Below, piece after piece: positions 43,181 to 53,864 of a stretch of DNA of 53,864 nucleotides. The notes beneath the pieces were generated by a model, which ran no database searches, was not told the DNA's origin, and saw only the letters and a list, made by a program, of their open reading frames with translations. Within the stretch, counting starts at the first letter, position 1. Each line of letters starts with the position of its first letter. The stretch is taken from assembly GCA_015501595.1 (NCBI GenBank), contig JADNRX010000364.1, positions 1 through 53,864 on the forward strand. The letters are read 5' to 3'. This stretch comes from Hymenopellis radicata. Taxonomy: Eukaryota; Basidiomycota; Agaricomycetes; Agaricales; Physalacriaceae. A program made the translations under genes and the position numbers.

Positions 43181-45421
43181 ATGACGACGCTCGAGTACAC
43201 GCCCATTGCTGATATCGACAAGGTTACTTGCTTTCCTTCATTCTTTTGAACCACCAACCCACTTCCTGTAGATCCACGCCGAGCTCGCCGCGACATTCAA
43301 GTCCGGCCAGCTCGCGTCCATCCCGTTCCGCAAGTACGTCTTGACGCAGATCGGGTACCTCGTGCAGGACAACGCGCAGCGCATCATGGACGCGATGTAC
43401 GCTGACTTTGGGAAGCCCGCCTTTGAGGCGCATTTGTCAGTCCCTTCCTCTCTCCCTCTTCTCATGACTCACTCAAATATCACAGCACGGAAGTGTATCC
43501 GGTCCTGAACGAAGTCGCGGATACGCTCGCGCACCTCGACGGGTGGGCGAAGCCCGAGAAGCCGCCATTTTCGATGACATTCGGCGTCATGCGGCGGGTT
43601 ATCTACAAGCAAGGCAAAGGCGTGTGCCTCATCATCGGCCCGTTCAACTATCCGCTTAGTATGAATCTTGATCCTCTCGTGCGTCCATTTCCTCCACTAC
43701 CTAGAGAGTGAAGTGCTGAAGGGTGGGGGGATGGTACTAGATTTCGGCTATCGCTGCGGGAAATAGTGTTGTGCTGAAGCCGTCGGAGGCTACCCCGGCC
43801 ATGTCTGCGCTGCTTGCGGAGCTGTTTCCAAAGTATGTTGATACGTCGATTGTGCGTGTTGTGAATGGGGGTGTTGAGGAGACGACCAAGGTGAGACACT
43901 TGCTTGGTATGAGCTCGCGACGCGTTCTGATTTAAATTAATCTTTCTTATAGCTTCTGGAACTCACATGGGGACATAGTAGATCATCCTCTCCCCTTCAT
44001 TCATGACACCCCACTCATAACGTACTGTAGTCTTATTCACGGGAAGCGCGCGCGTCGGCCGCATCGTGGGTGTTGCTGCTGCGAAGACGCTGTCTCCAGT
44101 GACATTGGAGCTTGGAGGTCTGTCTATCATCGTCGCCAGTGCGCTCCTCTCCTGATATGAAGATTTTCAATGCAGGAATGAGTCCCGTGTTCATCGACGA
44201 AACGGCCGACTTGGACCTGGCAGCGCGTCGCCTGATGTGGGGCAAGTGTATCAACGCAGGCCAAAGCTGTGTTGCCCCTGGGTACATTCTCGTTCCGCGA
44301 GCACTGCAGGACAAGGTCGCTGAAGCTTTGAAGAAAGCGTACGCTTGCTCATTTCCCGCTCCTCACGATACATCACCGACATTCAATTGTTTAACAGGCA
44401 GCTTTCGTTCTATCCACACGGCGCATCGACGCCGGGCGAGTTTGCAAGACTCGTGCACGGGGAGGCGTTCAAGCGCGTTTCGGGGATGCTCAAGAACACA
44501 AAGGGGACGATCGTGACTGGGGGTGAGATGGACGCAGAGACGAAGTATATCGCGCCGACGGTGGTGAAGGATGTGGTGTTTGGGGATTCGCTCATGTCTT
44601 GGTACGCGACTCATGATCATTCCTCTCACCCAATGTCTGATGTGTGCAGTGAAATCTTCGGTCCTGTGATGCCCATCGTGCCGGTCGACTCGTTTGACGA
44701 GGGGCTCGCGTATGTGAGAGCGAACGATCATCCGCTGGCGATGTATGTGTTTTCGAATGATGCGGCTTTCAAGAACAAGAGTGCGTTCTTTATCTTTGTT
44801 TTTCTGGTTGTCCGGTTCTAAATTGGCTCGGAGCAGTCGTGAACAGCACGCTGAGCGGCTCTATCGTGATGAACGAGACGATGACCCAGGCCGCCGCTGA
44901 CGGACTGCCGTTTGGTGGTGTCGGTGCGAGTGGTGTGAGTGACATCTTTCGTTCTCTAATAAAAAAACCCAAGGCTTACTTGTTTTGGTGTTTAGCCGGG
45001 GCTCACAACGGCAAGGTTGGTTTCCTCTAAAGGTTTGGACCAGTTCACTTACTCATACGCGCATAGTACGGCTTCGACACCTTCACGCACTTCCGGGCAT
45101 CACTGGATTCTCCTTCCTGGTGCGCTCTTCTTCCCTCTTCCCACCCTCTTAACCTCTGCATTATCGTAGGGTCGACTACATCATAGGCTTCCGGTACCCA
45201 CCGTACACCGTGCGTTCTCAGTTCCAGTCATATTAGCACACTAAACATCTCCGTAGTCCAAATCACTGAAGAAATCCGCCGGTATGGTACCGAGTCTCCC
45301 GAAACGACCCATGGGCCCGCCGCCGCCGCCGGGTGAAGAAACGTCCTTTACCAAGTGGGTCTTTCTCCTGATTGCGGCTGTTTTCGCAGGCGGTGTGATG
45401 AAGAAGAAGGTGGAGGCATGA
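43181..45421 (+). CDS. fatty/long-chain aldehyde dehydrogenase, membrane-anchored (ALDH3-type)
   Basis: Fourteen exons join to 511 codons, 510 residues, in frame throughout: 43181-43222, 43272-43435, 43486-43678, 43741-43890, 43953-43977, 44031-44117, 44176-44338, 44398-44601, 44650-44780, 44837-44932, 44996-45015, 45067-45119, 45170-45209, 45257-45421. NAD(P)-binding and catalytic motifs are present: GPFNYPL, GNSVVLKPSE, FTGS, LELGG with the general-base Glu near 218, and NAGQSC with the nucleophile Cys near 252, then EIFGPV and GKYGFDTF. The C-terminus has a proline-rich linker (PMGPPPPPGEE) and a hydrophobic helix (WVFLLIAAVFAGGVM) followed by KKK: a tail anchor like that of fatty aldehyde dehydrogenases (Hfd1-like), which oxidise long-chain aldehydes at ER, mitochondria or lipid droplets. 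One residue seems missing at GAS(-)AGAHNGK, depending on the splice choice at 44932. Confidence 0.9.
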
Positions 45422-45853
45422 TGACTGCTAGTGTTTTTGTTCAGATGTTGTTTACATTCGCGCCCTTGTATAATACTTACTGACTCTGTGAACTTACGGT
45501 GAAAGTCTACTAGACAGATTAAGTGTTATGTAACCTCAGAATTGCGCCACATTTCTCCCACTATGGAACAAAGGCCTTAGTTACAGGAGCAGTTCAAGGG
45601 GGAGATTGTGAGTGCGCAGAGCTCACGATGCGCCTCTGTCTTCAGACTGTTGGTTGGAGCAAACGCAGTAGCAGTAGAACTCGAACTTGACATGTGAACA
45701 TTGAAACCATCCTAATGAAGGCCTTGCTCGTTGCCGCCGTAGGCTGTTTGGCTTCAGAATTCAACAAGAAAACCAACTGTACAATAATAATGTCTTCGGT
45801 AGGACAAAAAGCTACATTTCTAAAATGACTAGATCAACGCTTCTGTACCATAG

Positions 45854-45939
45854 TACGACCAGCCTGACTTGAACAAGCATCTGAAAGTATTGGTTGAATT
45901 CACCAAAGTATCATGCTCTACTAGCTGAGCTAAAGTCGC
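45854..45939 (-). other. tRNA-like sequence, copy 1
   Basis: On the minus strand: acceptor-like GCGACTT, D-arm TAGCTCAGCTAGTAGAGC (pol III box A type), T-arm with GTTCAAGTC (box B type) and a matching 3' acceptor strand. The anticodon arm is replaced by an 18-nt hairpin (ttggt/accaa around gaattc), so no anticodon can be assigned. It is a tRNA pseudogene or a SINE head, not a working tRNA. Confidence 0.6.
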
Positions 45940-46240
45940 CTGCTTACCAAAATAGGGACGCCTCTATAAGTATTCTGTCTGGGTCGGAATTGCGCCACAC
46001 CACGATGGAACAAAGGCCTTAGTTACAGGAGCAGTTTAGGGGGAGATTGTGAGTGTGCAGTTCTTCACGATGCGCCTCTGTCTTCAGACTGTTGGTTGGA
46101 ACAAACGCAGTAGCAGTAGAACTGGAACATGTGAACATTGAAACCACTGTCCTAATGAAGGCTTTCCTCGTTGCTGCCGTAGGCAGTTTAGCTGCGGAAT
46201 TTAACAAAAAACGAACTGTACCGTTTCTTCAGTTTTCCTA

Positions 46241-46316
46241 TACGACCGGCCTGACTTGAACAGGCACCTGAAAATCCCGAGAAAGTATCATGCTCTCCTA
46301 GCTGAGCTACAGTCGC
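46241..46316 (-). other. tRNA-like sequence, copy 2
   Basis: 76 nt with a full 7-bp acceptor stem (two to three G-U pairs), a 4-bp D stem and a perfect 5-bp T stem (GCCTG/CAGGC). The anticodon stem does not pair. Boxes A and B are kept. Confidence 0.6.
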
Positions 46317-46399
46317 ATACTGGCCAAAATAGGGACTGCTTTATATTCTGTCCGGGAACTTTTTGATCCTTTCTTCCTTGATAGCAGCCTTCTTGTTGT

Positions 46400-48080
46400 A
46401 ACAGTTTATGGCCTCGTGGTCGCAGACGAATATTGAAGCGGAGTCACGACTGCGGTCGTCCGTCGTGGATGGATGTGATCACGCTCATGATTAGAGGCGA
46501 GCAGTAAGTAAACTTGAGCTGCGAGGAGAACTGGAGGAGAAAGAGATTTTCGCACAAAGCGACGAGGATCGATAGTTGTTGAATATTGAAGAAGCGAAGC
46601 AGACGCGACTACCGGTATTCATTCGCCGATCTAAGTAACAGAGACGTATATTTCGGGGGTACGGAGACACCACTATTAAGAGTTTCAGGATAAGTACGGC
46701 TGGCGCTCGCTCGAAACATGCATTATACAGTGGTCAGGCATAAAGCACTCCACGAGGAGACTCGTCACATTTCGTATAGCGCACGGAGCCGATGGCCTGG
46801 AGGGAAAAGAGGTGCATATGTTGGCTATTCACCTTGGTCTTGTAACTTGCGACTTGTCATGCCGTAGAGGAGCGAACGCCTACGCGAAATGTCTCGTGTG
46901 CTCGGGAACCTAATCAGCGTACCGGAGACACGCCGACCTGCGAAGATGCACGTCACAAGATCCTGGTAGAATCAGGCAGGGGGGGGACAATGCCCAAGCG
47001 TTCGTCGTAGAACAGTCTGAAGAGAAATTAGCACGAGGTGGAAGAAGAAGCGAGAAAGAAAGAGAAGCTCAGTAGTAAATAAAGTGCGGAGTCGTTTTGT
47101 ATTTTGTTCATGGGACTTTGTCCTCGTATGATGATAGGAGATGTATCATCACAGCAATGGGAAAAGAGAGGCATATGTTGGTTATTCACCTTGGTCTTGT
47201 AACCTTTCGGCTTGTAATGTCGTAGAGGAGCAAACGCCTACGCGTAATGTCTGGTGTGCTCGGGAAATTAATCATCGCAGACGCGCTGGCTGGCGAAGAT
47301 GCACGGCGCAAGATCGTGGTAGAATGAGGCAGGGGGACAACGCCCAAGCGTTGTCGTAGAACATTCTGAAGAGGAATTAGCACGAGGTGGAAGAAGAAGT
47401 GAGATAGAAGGAAAAGTTCAGTAGTAAATAAATGGAGGAGTTGTTTTGTTCATGGGACTTTGTCCTCATACAGACGAAGACAACAAAGATATAGCATCAT
47501 ATCGGAGGAGGTATACAACGAAAGAGACTGTGGATATTCACCTGTTGAAATAACCGAAAGTGGCAGACTCCCGCGGCAGGACGACTGATACAGTTCATGA
47601 ACGGCGGTGGCATTCTGCGTCCCGCATCGTAGGGAGTCGCATCGACCGACAAGATATCCAATACAAGCAGGACGCGAAGGTAGATAGGAGAGACTGTGTG
47701 TGAGGAGGCTCGGTCGGGAACGACAGCTAGTGATGTACGACGGCAAGCGAGAGGGTACATCATACTCTACCCAAGCAGCGTCGTACGCATCCACAGATGA
47801 CCAGTGCCAGTGAGACCAAAGCGAGACAGCCTGGAGGGTGTAGGCGACGAAAAGGCGACCATGGTCGTGGAGAGCAAGGGAAATTGGCAATTTTTTTTCG
47901 CGTTCTGGATTTTGATCCGCACGTCACGTGTCCGTCCCTTTCCATTCTCCGCCCAGCATTGCCATTCTGTCCTTTAAGTACTTCCGTTCCATTCAACCAA
48001 TATGCTACTATACACTATTGCTAGCCCACGAACGCAGGTCCTCCTGGGACCGACAGCGAGCCCCACTAGGACTGGAACGT
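46400..48080 (-). repeat. repeat family A, copy 4 (inverted)
   Basis: Reverse-oriented copy sharing both ends with 27462-28900. It carries an internal tandem duplication of about 200 bp: 46800-46990 and 47160-47360 both contain catatgttgg.tattcacctt and cgtagaggag. At its 48080 end it cuts into the 3' part of the HCNGP copy. Confidence 0.7.
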
Positions 48081-48099
48081 CTATGACACGAATAAGGGG

Positions 48100-49241
48100 A
48101 TGAAACGCAAAGTGAATTCGAAAGCAAGAACAACTTGAGATACAAAGCAGCATATCAATACAATCATCCCATCGCGGGCGGTCCTTATGTCCATGACCAT
48201 AATGATGACTCCCATACGGATTGAACCGCGTCTTATCCTTATCCTTGTCCTTGTCCTTCGGTTTGGCACTGGTAAAGGCAATCTGAGAGCGCTGTCCACC
48301 AGCCGTCTTGTTAGAGCTCGACTGCTGCTCTGACCGGGCCTTTTGCACTTCAGCTTCGTCGTTTAGAAACAGGGAATGAATAACCGAAAATGAAAAGAAA
48401 CAAGAAATATATTAACGTCTCGAATAACCACAGTGATAGGAATATTCGGCGCACCAATTTTATCTGCATACCAGTCCGGATGGAGGTCACTCGGATCCCA
48501 ACGCTCCCTTGGGAAATTGCTCGCTCGTTCGTCTACATCGACAAATTCAACGAGCTTGGTGTAGAGGTGGGGATTCCGGAATGAGCGGTTCGCCATGAGG
48601 GAGTCGTTGAAGTGCCGTGGACTATCGGGGTCGTTTTTGAGAACGTGAAATTGGGCTAATTTGGCCTGCATTGGCATTAGCAATCGTCGGTACTGTAAAA
48701 TAGTCGAGACACACCTCAATGACCGGATCGCAGGGACCCGTAGGAGGCGGTGGGATGCCCCAATCCACAAGGCCAGGTATTGGTGGTGGCCGGAGCAGGT
48801 CGCGAATCTGTGATAACTCGTCCTCTACAGCAGTTGGTGGTGGTGGAGCACCACTTGACGAAGCTATCGGTGCGTCGCCGTCCGCCACTTCAATATCCTC
48901 CGACACGTGCGCGCGTGTATTATGGCTCTTGCGTGGCGGCCGTTTTATTATGACTTGCGTTTTGCGAGCTATCAAATCCCAGTGAGCGACTACGCAACGA
49001 CGACGGCGATGGCAACACGTACGTTCTGAAGCGGTCGCGTTCGTTTCAGTGATAGATCCTAGCGCAGACAGAAAGGGAGCCAGCGGCCAGGGAAACAGGG
49101 ATGGAAAGGGCGGCGATTAATAATCTCACATTTGTTTTCGCTTTGCGCTCATCGTCCGAGTCGTCGTCGTCGTACGCGACGAGGCCTGTCATCTTTAGTA
49201 CTGTTGCATGTCGTCGTCAACAGAGTACATCTACCGTTCAT
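48100..49241 (-). pseudogene. HCNGP/SAP30BP-like gene, right copy
   Basis: On the minus strand the exons run MNG, LVAYDDDDSDDERKAKTN, the [10 protein letters not shown] exon through [13 protein letters not shown], then [18 protein letters not shown] and [18 protein letters not shown] (the HCNGP core), YADKI, and a basic tail (KPKDKDKDKDKTRFNPYG). The order is complete, unlike the left copy. However, the third exon lacks one base (gaaacgaacgcg against gaaaccgaacgcg), which shifts the frame, and the end runs into repeat family A without its own stop. So it is probably non-functional unless the indel is a sequencing error. HCNGP proteins are nuclear co-regulators and splicing-associated. Confidence 0.75.
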
Positions 49242-49325
49242 CGTTGTGGCTGTGGTCGACGTCGTGGTCAAAAGGTAAGGACAATTCAAACTCCGCCACT
49301 CTCAACCAACTACTCCTGTAAAATC

Positions 49326-49800
49326 ATGAGAGATCATACAAGGCAAAAAATTGGTGCGGCTGATGCGCAATAGTTCCTCGTTGACTACATACATTTCCCT
49401 CCAGCAGTCGAGAAATCCTGGGAAACCGAGTTCAAAGGCGAATCAGCCAACTTTTTCTGAAAATTCTGCAAGACTATCAAAGTAGAGACCAACATGGGGG
49501 CTCATTGGAAAAGGCTTTCTATTCTCGATACGTGACTGTCATTCAGTCGTCTGGTACTGGCAAGTCACGAATTGCTGACGAGGCGTGAAGGAAGTGCATT
49601 CACATACCTCTCAATCTTTCGAATGCGCGACGTACGTGTTTGAGAGCTCCTTTTGAGATCTGTCTCATGTTCTGGATAGCCTATCCGCACTCGACATTGG
49701 CTTCTTCTTCTCAACGGTTTGCAAGCGCTTCTCTACGGCCTTCTTCAACAGACGCGGATTTGCTTGCAGCAATTGGAACTTCTCTTGCAAGTTAATTACC
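49326..49800 (+). pseudogene. P-loop NTPase family, right copy (truncated)
   Basis: Starts MRDHT and follows the first two exons of the 769-residue gene, including VTVIQSSGTGKSR. One T is missing in the poly-T of NFF (near 49445), causing a frameshift to TGA. A second change gives GAGGCGTGA after the P-loop. Homology ends near 49780. Divergent from the HCNGP copy, as on the left. Confidence 0.75.
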
Positions 49801-50019
49801 GTCATCACCACAAGCGTCAACGCCTCGACACGAAATCTCGCGATGCGATGGACACCCCTATGTAAACAGCTACTCTTCCCTGACGCTGAACACCGATATG
49901 TCAGTAAACCGTCAAGGAGACCATACGGCTCTAGAACTGGCAGCATATCGTCCGCCACCTCGTTGCTTGGCCGGGCGCTGGTTATTGGCGCCCGAATGAG
50001 GTTCGCGTTTCGATGAACG

Positions 50020-50380
50020 GGCCTCCCTTGCTTTCCTCCACCAAGACTTACGACTTTACTGCACCAAAATCTCGACTTCAATCGTCTCTGCTGTTCTTTC
50101 TGCAGCTGCGACTGGAACGCTTAAGGCTATCCGCGACTCCGAGGACTACTTATGGTAAGCTGCATGATCCGGTGTTGTCACTGTTGTGTCTCACAGATAA
50201 GTTCAAGTCGTTCTACATGCGCAACGCGGGGAGAAAATTGGTACTAATTGTGTTACTTGCCTGTACGCGATATTCTTTGACTTTCATTTCAGGTATCGAA
50301 AAGTCAGGCCGAATTGGTTTCAATGGCGATTCTTTCTGAAAGTTCTTCAAGATTATCAACGTCAGGCCGACTAAGTTTTG
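50020..50380 (+). pseudogene. P-loop NTPase family, N-terminal exon remnant
   Basis: Text at 50060-50150 (sfLQLRLERLRLS-like) and 50200-50340 (FYMRNAGRKLVLIV, then IEKSGRIGFNGDSF) matches the third copy at 26500-26950. Stops interrupt it. It shows that another, longer member of the family once existed here. Confidence 0.5.
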
Positions 50381-50381
50381 G

Positions 50382-52997
50382 TTACGTTCGAGGCTACTAT
50401 GGACAAAATGCGATCGTCCCCGATGCCCTCCGCGACCGAAGAGTTCTTGCTGCTGCCAGATGCGGTCGGTTGCACAATCCCCGTCTAAGTATCAGTCCTT
50501 TCCTGTTTCTGTGCTTGATGAACTGTATTAGCTAGGAATGAATATTCGCAGCTCGCGGCTTGAGAAATATCGACTTGTGAGTTCTTGGTATCCTGACCTC
50601 AATGTTGGGGGAGTCCGGAGTTTGCCGGTACGCGTCTTTTCCATCCTGCCATCATGTCTGGAATCCGCGGCGGCGCTAGTCAAGTAACTCCCTGTTGGAG
50701 ACCGAGAAATTGTACCTGTATCTGGCTCGTAGAGCAGCTTTCTGCTTGCCATGGCGTCGGTGACCAAGGCGCGGGCGTTCTCGGCTCCTAGCCGCGTGCG
50801 GACTCTCAAAGATCAGGCGTGCACTGGCCCCAAGGTGAGGCTTACTTGCTATAGGCCAAGTCGTAGAGTTCCGTTGGAGCATTACTCCGCCTGACAAGGA
50901 GCAGCTGGAAAAGGGTATGCCGATGCTTGATCGCACCACAGATATGGCTATCTGCTATGAAAAGGGTGGGTGAGCAACACATCTTCATCTTATTGGACTG
51001 AATACAGATTATGATTTCAGAGAACTCCGTCGATTTCTGTTCTCTAGGTATCGCATTTTGGGCGATCCTTCCTCTTAGTTCGGCAGGTTTAACTAAATGA
51101 TGCCGCGATACGTTCGTACGGGCGCATCTCCTCTAGCAATTATCCCGGTAGGTCTCCGCTATACACACGGTATGCATGGCAACAGACTAACAGCAAATAA
51201 GGTACTCACCTTTATCACGATCACACGTCGGTAAATTGCGCCACAGATTCTTGGAACCATTTAGGGTGGTATGTCGGTCTGTTTAACTCGATTAAATCTA
51301 TCTTCCTTTAGCCGTCCACATTGCCGAATATAGGTGTCAATGGGCACTATCCCGAGAGCATTTGTTTGGCCGACTTTGGTACCTCTTCAGAGCGTTCTGT
51401 TTATAACGTGACCATCGACTTCTTTATCTACAACCACCATCTTCCTAGAACCACCAAGGTAAGCCCCCGCTCCCTCAAGTCGCACCGGCTTGCCTGAACG
51501 AAATTGACAGCCTTACTTCCCCGCCCGAATACACCACGATGTCCATAGCGAGCAACGACTTGAACAAGACCGAAAGCAGCGCGCCTGCACTCCCCACTAC
51601 TCCAATCGTTTTCTCTATCACCAATGCTTCGCCGATCCAGGAATGACCGCGGGAGCTCATGGAGGAGATGTTCCTCTACCCTACGCCTCCAGACGGTTTC
51701 AAGGCCTTATGCATTCGAAACGATTGCTGGACATTGCTCAATCTGTGCCAGTCTTGGCACGATGTGGCCACACGCTGCCCTCGCCTGTGGAGGCACGTAG
51801 ATGCGTGTTTTGGCTGCGAAATGTTCAAACCCGGTCGCCCTACTATCTCTCATTGTATCTCGTGCACAGGCGATGGATCTCTTCATTACATTCGATGCCA
51901 GTCCCGTAGAGGACGACGCCGGAAATGTCCTTGACAATCTCTCCGTACTGACTTTTGCTTTATTTAAGGTCTTGGTGGAACGCAGTACGCAATGACACAC
52001 CGTTCAACTTATCGAGTTCGACACGCTGTGCATACGTGTCCTTGAAGGTGTTCGGGACAGGCTTCCGCGGCTCACGAAGCTCGATGTTCAACCTCATGTC
52101 GAGGCCAACTGGGGGACTCCAGGTTTCACAACTGCCCCGCTTCTCAAGAGAATATGTCTGGTTTTTCCCACGGAGGTCGTATTGCGCTGTATTCCTGGGC
52201 AAGCCCAGCTAACAGAATTCAGTGTAGAGGGCTCCTACTATAATTCAGCCCTTGTCGACCTACTGCGTCATTGTCCCCTCCTCAAGGCGCTGGGCATGCA
52301 TTTCCTGTTGCCTTCACCCCCAGTCGATAAGCGTGTTAGTTCCCAGATCACAGACTTCACGTTCGGCGGTCAGTTCTTTTCCGACTTGACCCTCGTTCAT
52401 CTTCCGCAGCTTCGTACGCTCAGCATCGGCGATATCGACGGTACATCGCTCGAAACCATCCTTCCCTCTGTCCTCGATCTGCTCAAACATTCTCGCTGCC
52501 GGCTTGTTTCATTGGAGCTCTCAACTGCGATTTGGCGGGCTTGGTAGCAGTCCTTGAGCTCGTGCCCCATTTGCAGGACCTTACCATTGTGTTCGACCAG
52601 TTCTTGCCCGACACGGCGGCTTTCGTTGCCGGCTTTGACCTGGCTTTGTCCGCGGGTGATGCGGACTTGGAAAAAGTGGATTTGGTCCCCGATCTCCATG
52701 TTTTCTCCTGAATCATCTGTAACATATTTAGATATCTTGTACATACCTTTTCAATGATTCATGCTATTACTGCTGTAGATTCTGGGAATACTTTTAAACC
52801 TCAAGCTTCGTTAGAGCCAACTCTTTAGTTACCGCCTTAGAGGACCTTGTGTCGTCGAGCTTCAAGCTATTACCGGCCGCGATCTTCGAACACGCGACCT
52901 TGTAGCCAGCTGTCGTCTTGGCGCGCGCGTTTGAATGCCTTCGGATCGACGATGGCTAGTACTGCCAGAAGTGGTCCATGATTTCTATAAAGCTGGC
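50382..52997. repeat. inverted duplication A, right arm
   Basis: Reverse-oriented counterpart of 16376-19216. The better-preserved part 50528-51080 reads, on the minus strand, ASRKLLYEPDTGTIS, and on the plus strand DKEQLEKGMPMLDRTTDMAI; I recognise neither. The arm ends near 52997 in sequence also found at 16376. Confidence 0.8.
51540..52710 (+). pseudogene. F-box/LRR-like protein, broken copy (right)
   Basis: MSIASNDLNKTESSAPALPT leads in frame to SPIQE, then a TGA replaces the leucine codon of the F-box (IQE*PRELMEEMFLY). It goes on with CWTLLNLCQSWHDVATRCPR, changes frame before KCSNPVALLSL near 51800, and continues DLFITFDASPVEDDAGN to LTLVHLPQLRTLSIG. The N-terminus here is in frame, showing that the left copy lost bases. 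Confidence 0.75.
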
Positions 52998-53204
52998 GCC
53001 GAGTTAAAATGGAGGAATGGTGTAGGATCAGGAGCAGAGTCTACTGAGTAACACAGTTCTTCGTGTGTATATGCAGAAAGAGTAAGCCGCCTCAGTACTT
53101 GGTCGCGTCCACGTGATCAAGTTCAAGTTTGCTGCATCCGGAGTGCTACATTCAAACGAACCCATCACACCAAGTGTGCTCAATAACCCGAAAAATAGAA
53201 TTTT

Positions 53205-53864
53205 TGCAATATACAGTACCATAACATTCGTGCATGAGAAAGAATTAAGTGCGGCGTCTAGAATATACGTCTCATTTATCGATCCTTCGCCAAAATCTCA
53301 TCTGAAGCGGGATTACCGAGGGCAAATGACCTTGACCTTCCGGCATACATCCTGCCACCTCTGCACTCTCCCTTCCGAAAACCGGCTAGCATCTATATTC
53401 GTGCAGAATTCCTCGAGACGCGAAACGTTCCTGCTTCAATCCCAAACGGGACTCCAAAAACGGAAAGCACTTTCGATGGCGAGATCTGCGCATCCTTGGC
53501 AGTGACCCATAAATCCAGAGACCTCAGGCGGGGGGTACCAGGACGTCATTCTTTGCGCGCACACGGAGGTCGCGGAGAAGGACATCAGGGATGTTAGGAA
53601 GATGAATGGACAAGGCAGTAACGTCGGTAGCGAGTTGGAGCCACGACATGAGGGAGGCAGAGTCTGCGTCGCGAAATTTGGGAGCATCGTAAGCAATGTG
53701 AATCGACGTCAATGCTTGGGGAACATGTCCGTTATGGGAAGACTGAGAGCGATGGACTTGCTTTTGCTCAATCGGTACGTCGTCAGGCGAAGGTCGGTGA
53801 GGGCTGGTACCTCCAACTGGAGGAGCAGGGCAGAAAAGAAGTGTCGGTACAAGGTTCAATAGAA
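53205..53864 (-). pseudogene. F-box/LRR-like protein, C-terminal fragment at window edge
   Basis: The minus strand matches the C-terminal half of F-box protein 1 (LTSIHIAYDAPKFRDADSAS, LQLATDVTALSIHLPNIPDV) and then its duplicated DHHC-tail flank (53205-53330). Frames shift near 53540 and around 53750, and the gene leaves the window at 53864, so the F-box itself is not seen. Confidence 0.7.

Larger units (their letters stand above)
45538..46352. repeat. tandem pair of 365-450-bp units with tRNA-like heads
   Basis: Units 45538-45986 and 45988-46352 both begin gaattgcgccaca and contain aaaggccttagttacaggag, gtcttcagactgttggttgg and a minus-strand tRNA-like part, then ccaaaatagggac. They are direct tandem copies at good identity. 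Confidence 0.75.

Noticed and set aside
48170..48260. Lys-Asp repeat (DKDKDKDK) as a possible expansion
   Set aside because: It is a short low-complexity tract inside the HCNGP basic tail, common in such proteins.
1..53864. CRISPR arrays, phage genes or bacterial operons
   Set aside because: Intron-rich genes and fungal families throughout; no spaced direct repeats of CRISPR type were seen.

Overview
The window is a piece of a basidiomycete (Agaricomycete, mushroom-type) nuclear genome. The genes carry many short introns of about 45-65 nt with GT..AG ends. The recognisable families are typical of Agaricomycetes: seven-TM orphan proteins, F-box/LRR-like proteins, a CYP53-type P450, a MYND-finger protein, and an expanded P-loop NTPase/nuclease-like family. 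I cannot fix the genus from sequence alone.

Layout. 0-3.4 kb is gene-poor and holds two related cruciform hairpins. 3.4-15 kb mixes gene fragments with a few whole genes: RhoGDI 3' fragments at 3.5 and 14.7 kb, a seven-TM gene (minus, 4-5.3 kb), a decayed CYP53 P450 (8.9-10.9 kb) with a perfect 82-bp hairpin insertion in an intron, a broken eIF1/SUI1 copy (11.7-12.2 kb), an unrecognised spliced gene (12.6-13.1 kb) and an intact-looking MYND gene (13.8-14.6 kb). 15-29 kb consists of repeat copies, a decayed F-box copy, an intact 769-aa P-loop/nuclease-like gene (19.7-22.3 kb), a rearranged HCNGP/SAP30BP copy, and a second copy of the seven-TM gene block (24.1-26.3 kb). 29-46 kb is the most ordered part: a small bZIP gene, a 5.5-kb DNA transposon carrying a very large transposase-like gene, a DHHC palmitoyltransferase, two F-box genes, and a 14-exon membrane-anchored aldehyde dehydrogenase. 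46-53.9 kb largely repeats the 16-29 kb material in opposite orientation (repeat family A, HCNGP, P-loop, F-box), mostly as broken copies, and ends inside another F-box fragment.

The dominant process is duplication with decay. There is a direct segmental duplication about 20 kb apart (seven-TM block), inverted duplications flanking the 29-46 kb core, and tandem duplication running from the DHHC tail through the F-box genes. Fragments of host genes (RhoGDI, eIF1, ALDH exon 2, HCNGP) have been scattered among repeats. Reading frames that I could join exon by exon and that stay in frame throughout are MYND (194 aa), P-loop/nuclease-like (769 aa), DHHC (359 aa) and ALDH (510 aa). All identifications come from reading translations and recalling family patterns; no search was run.
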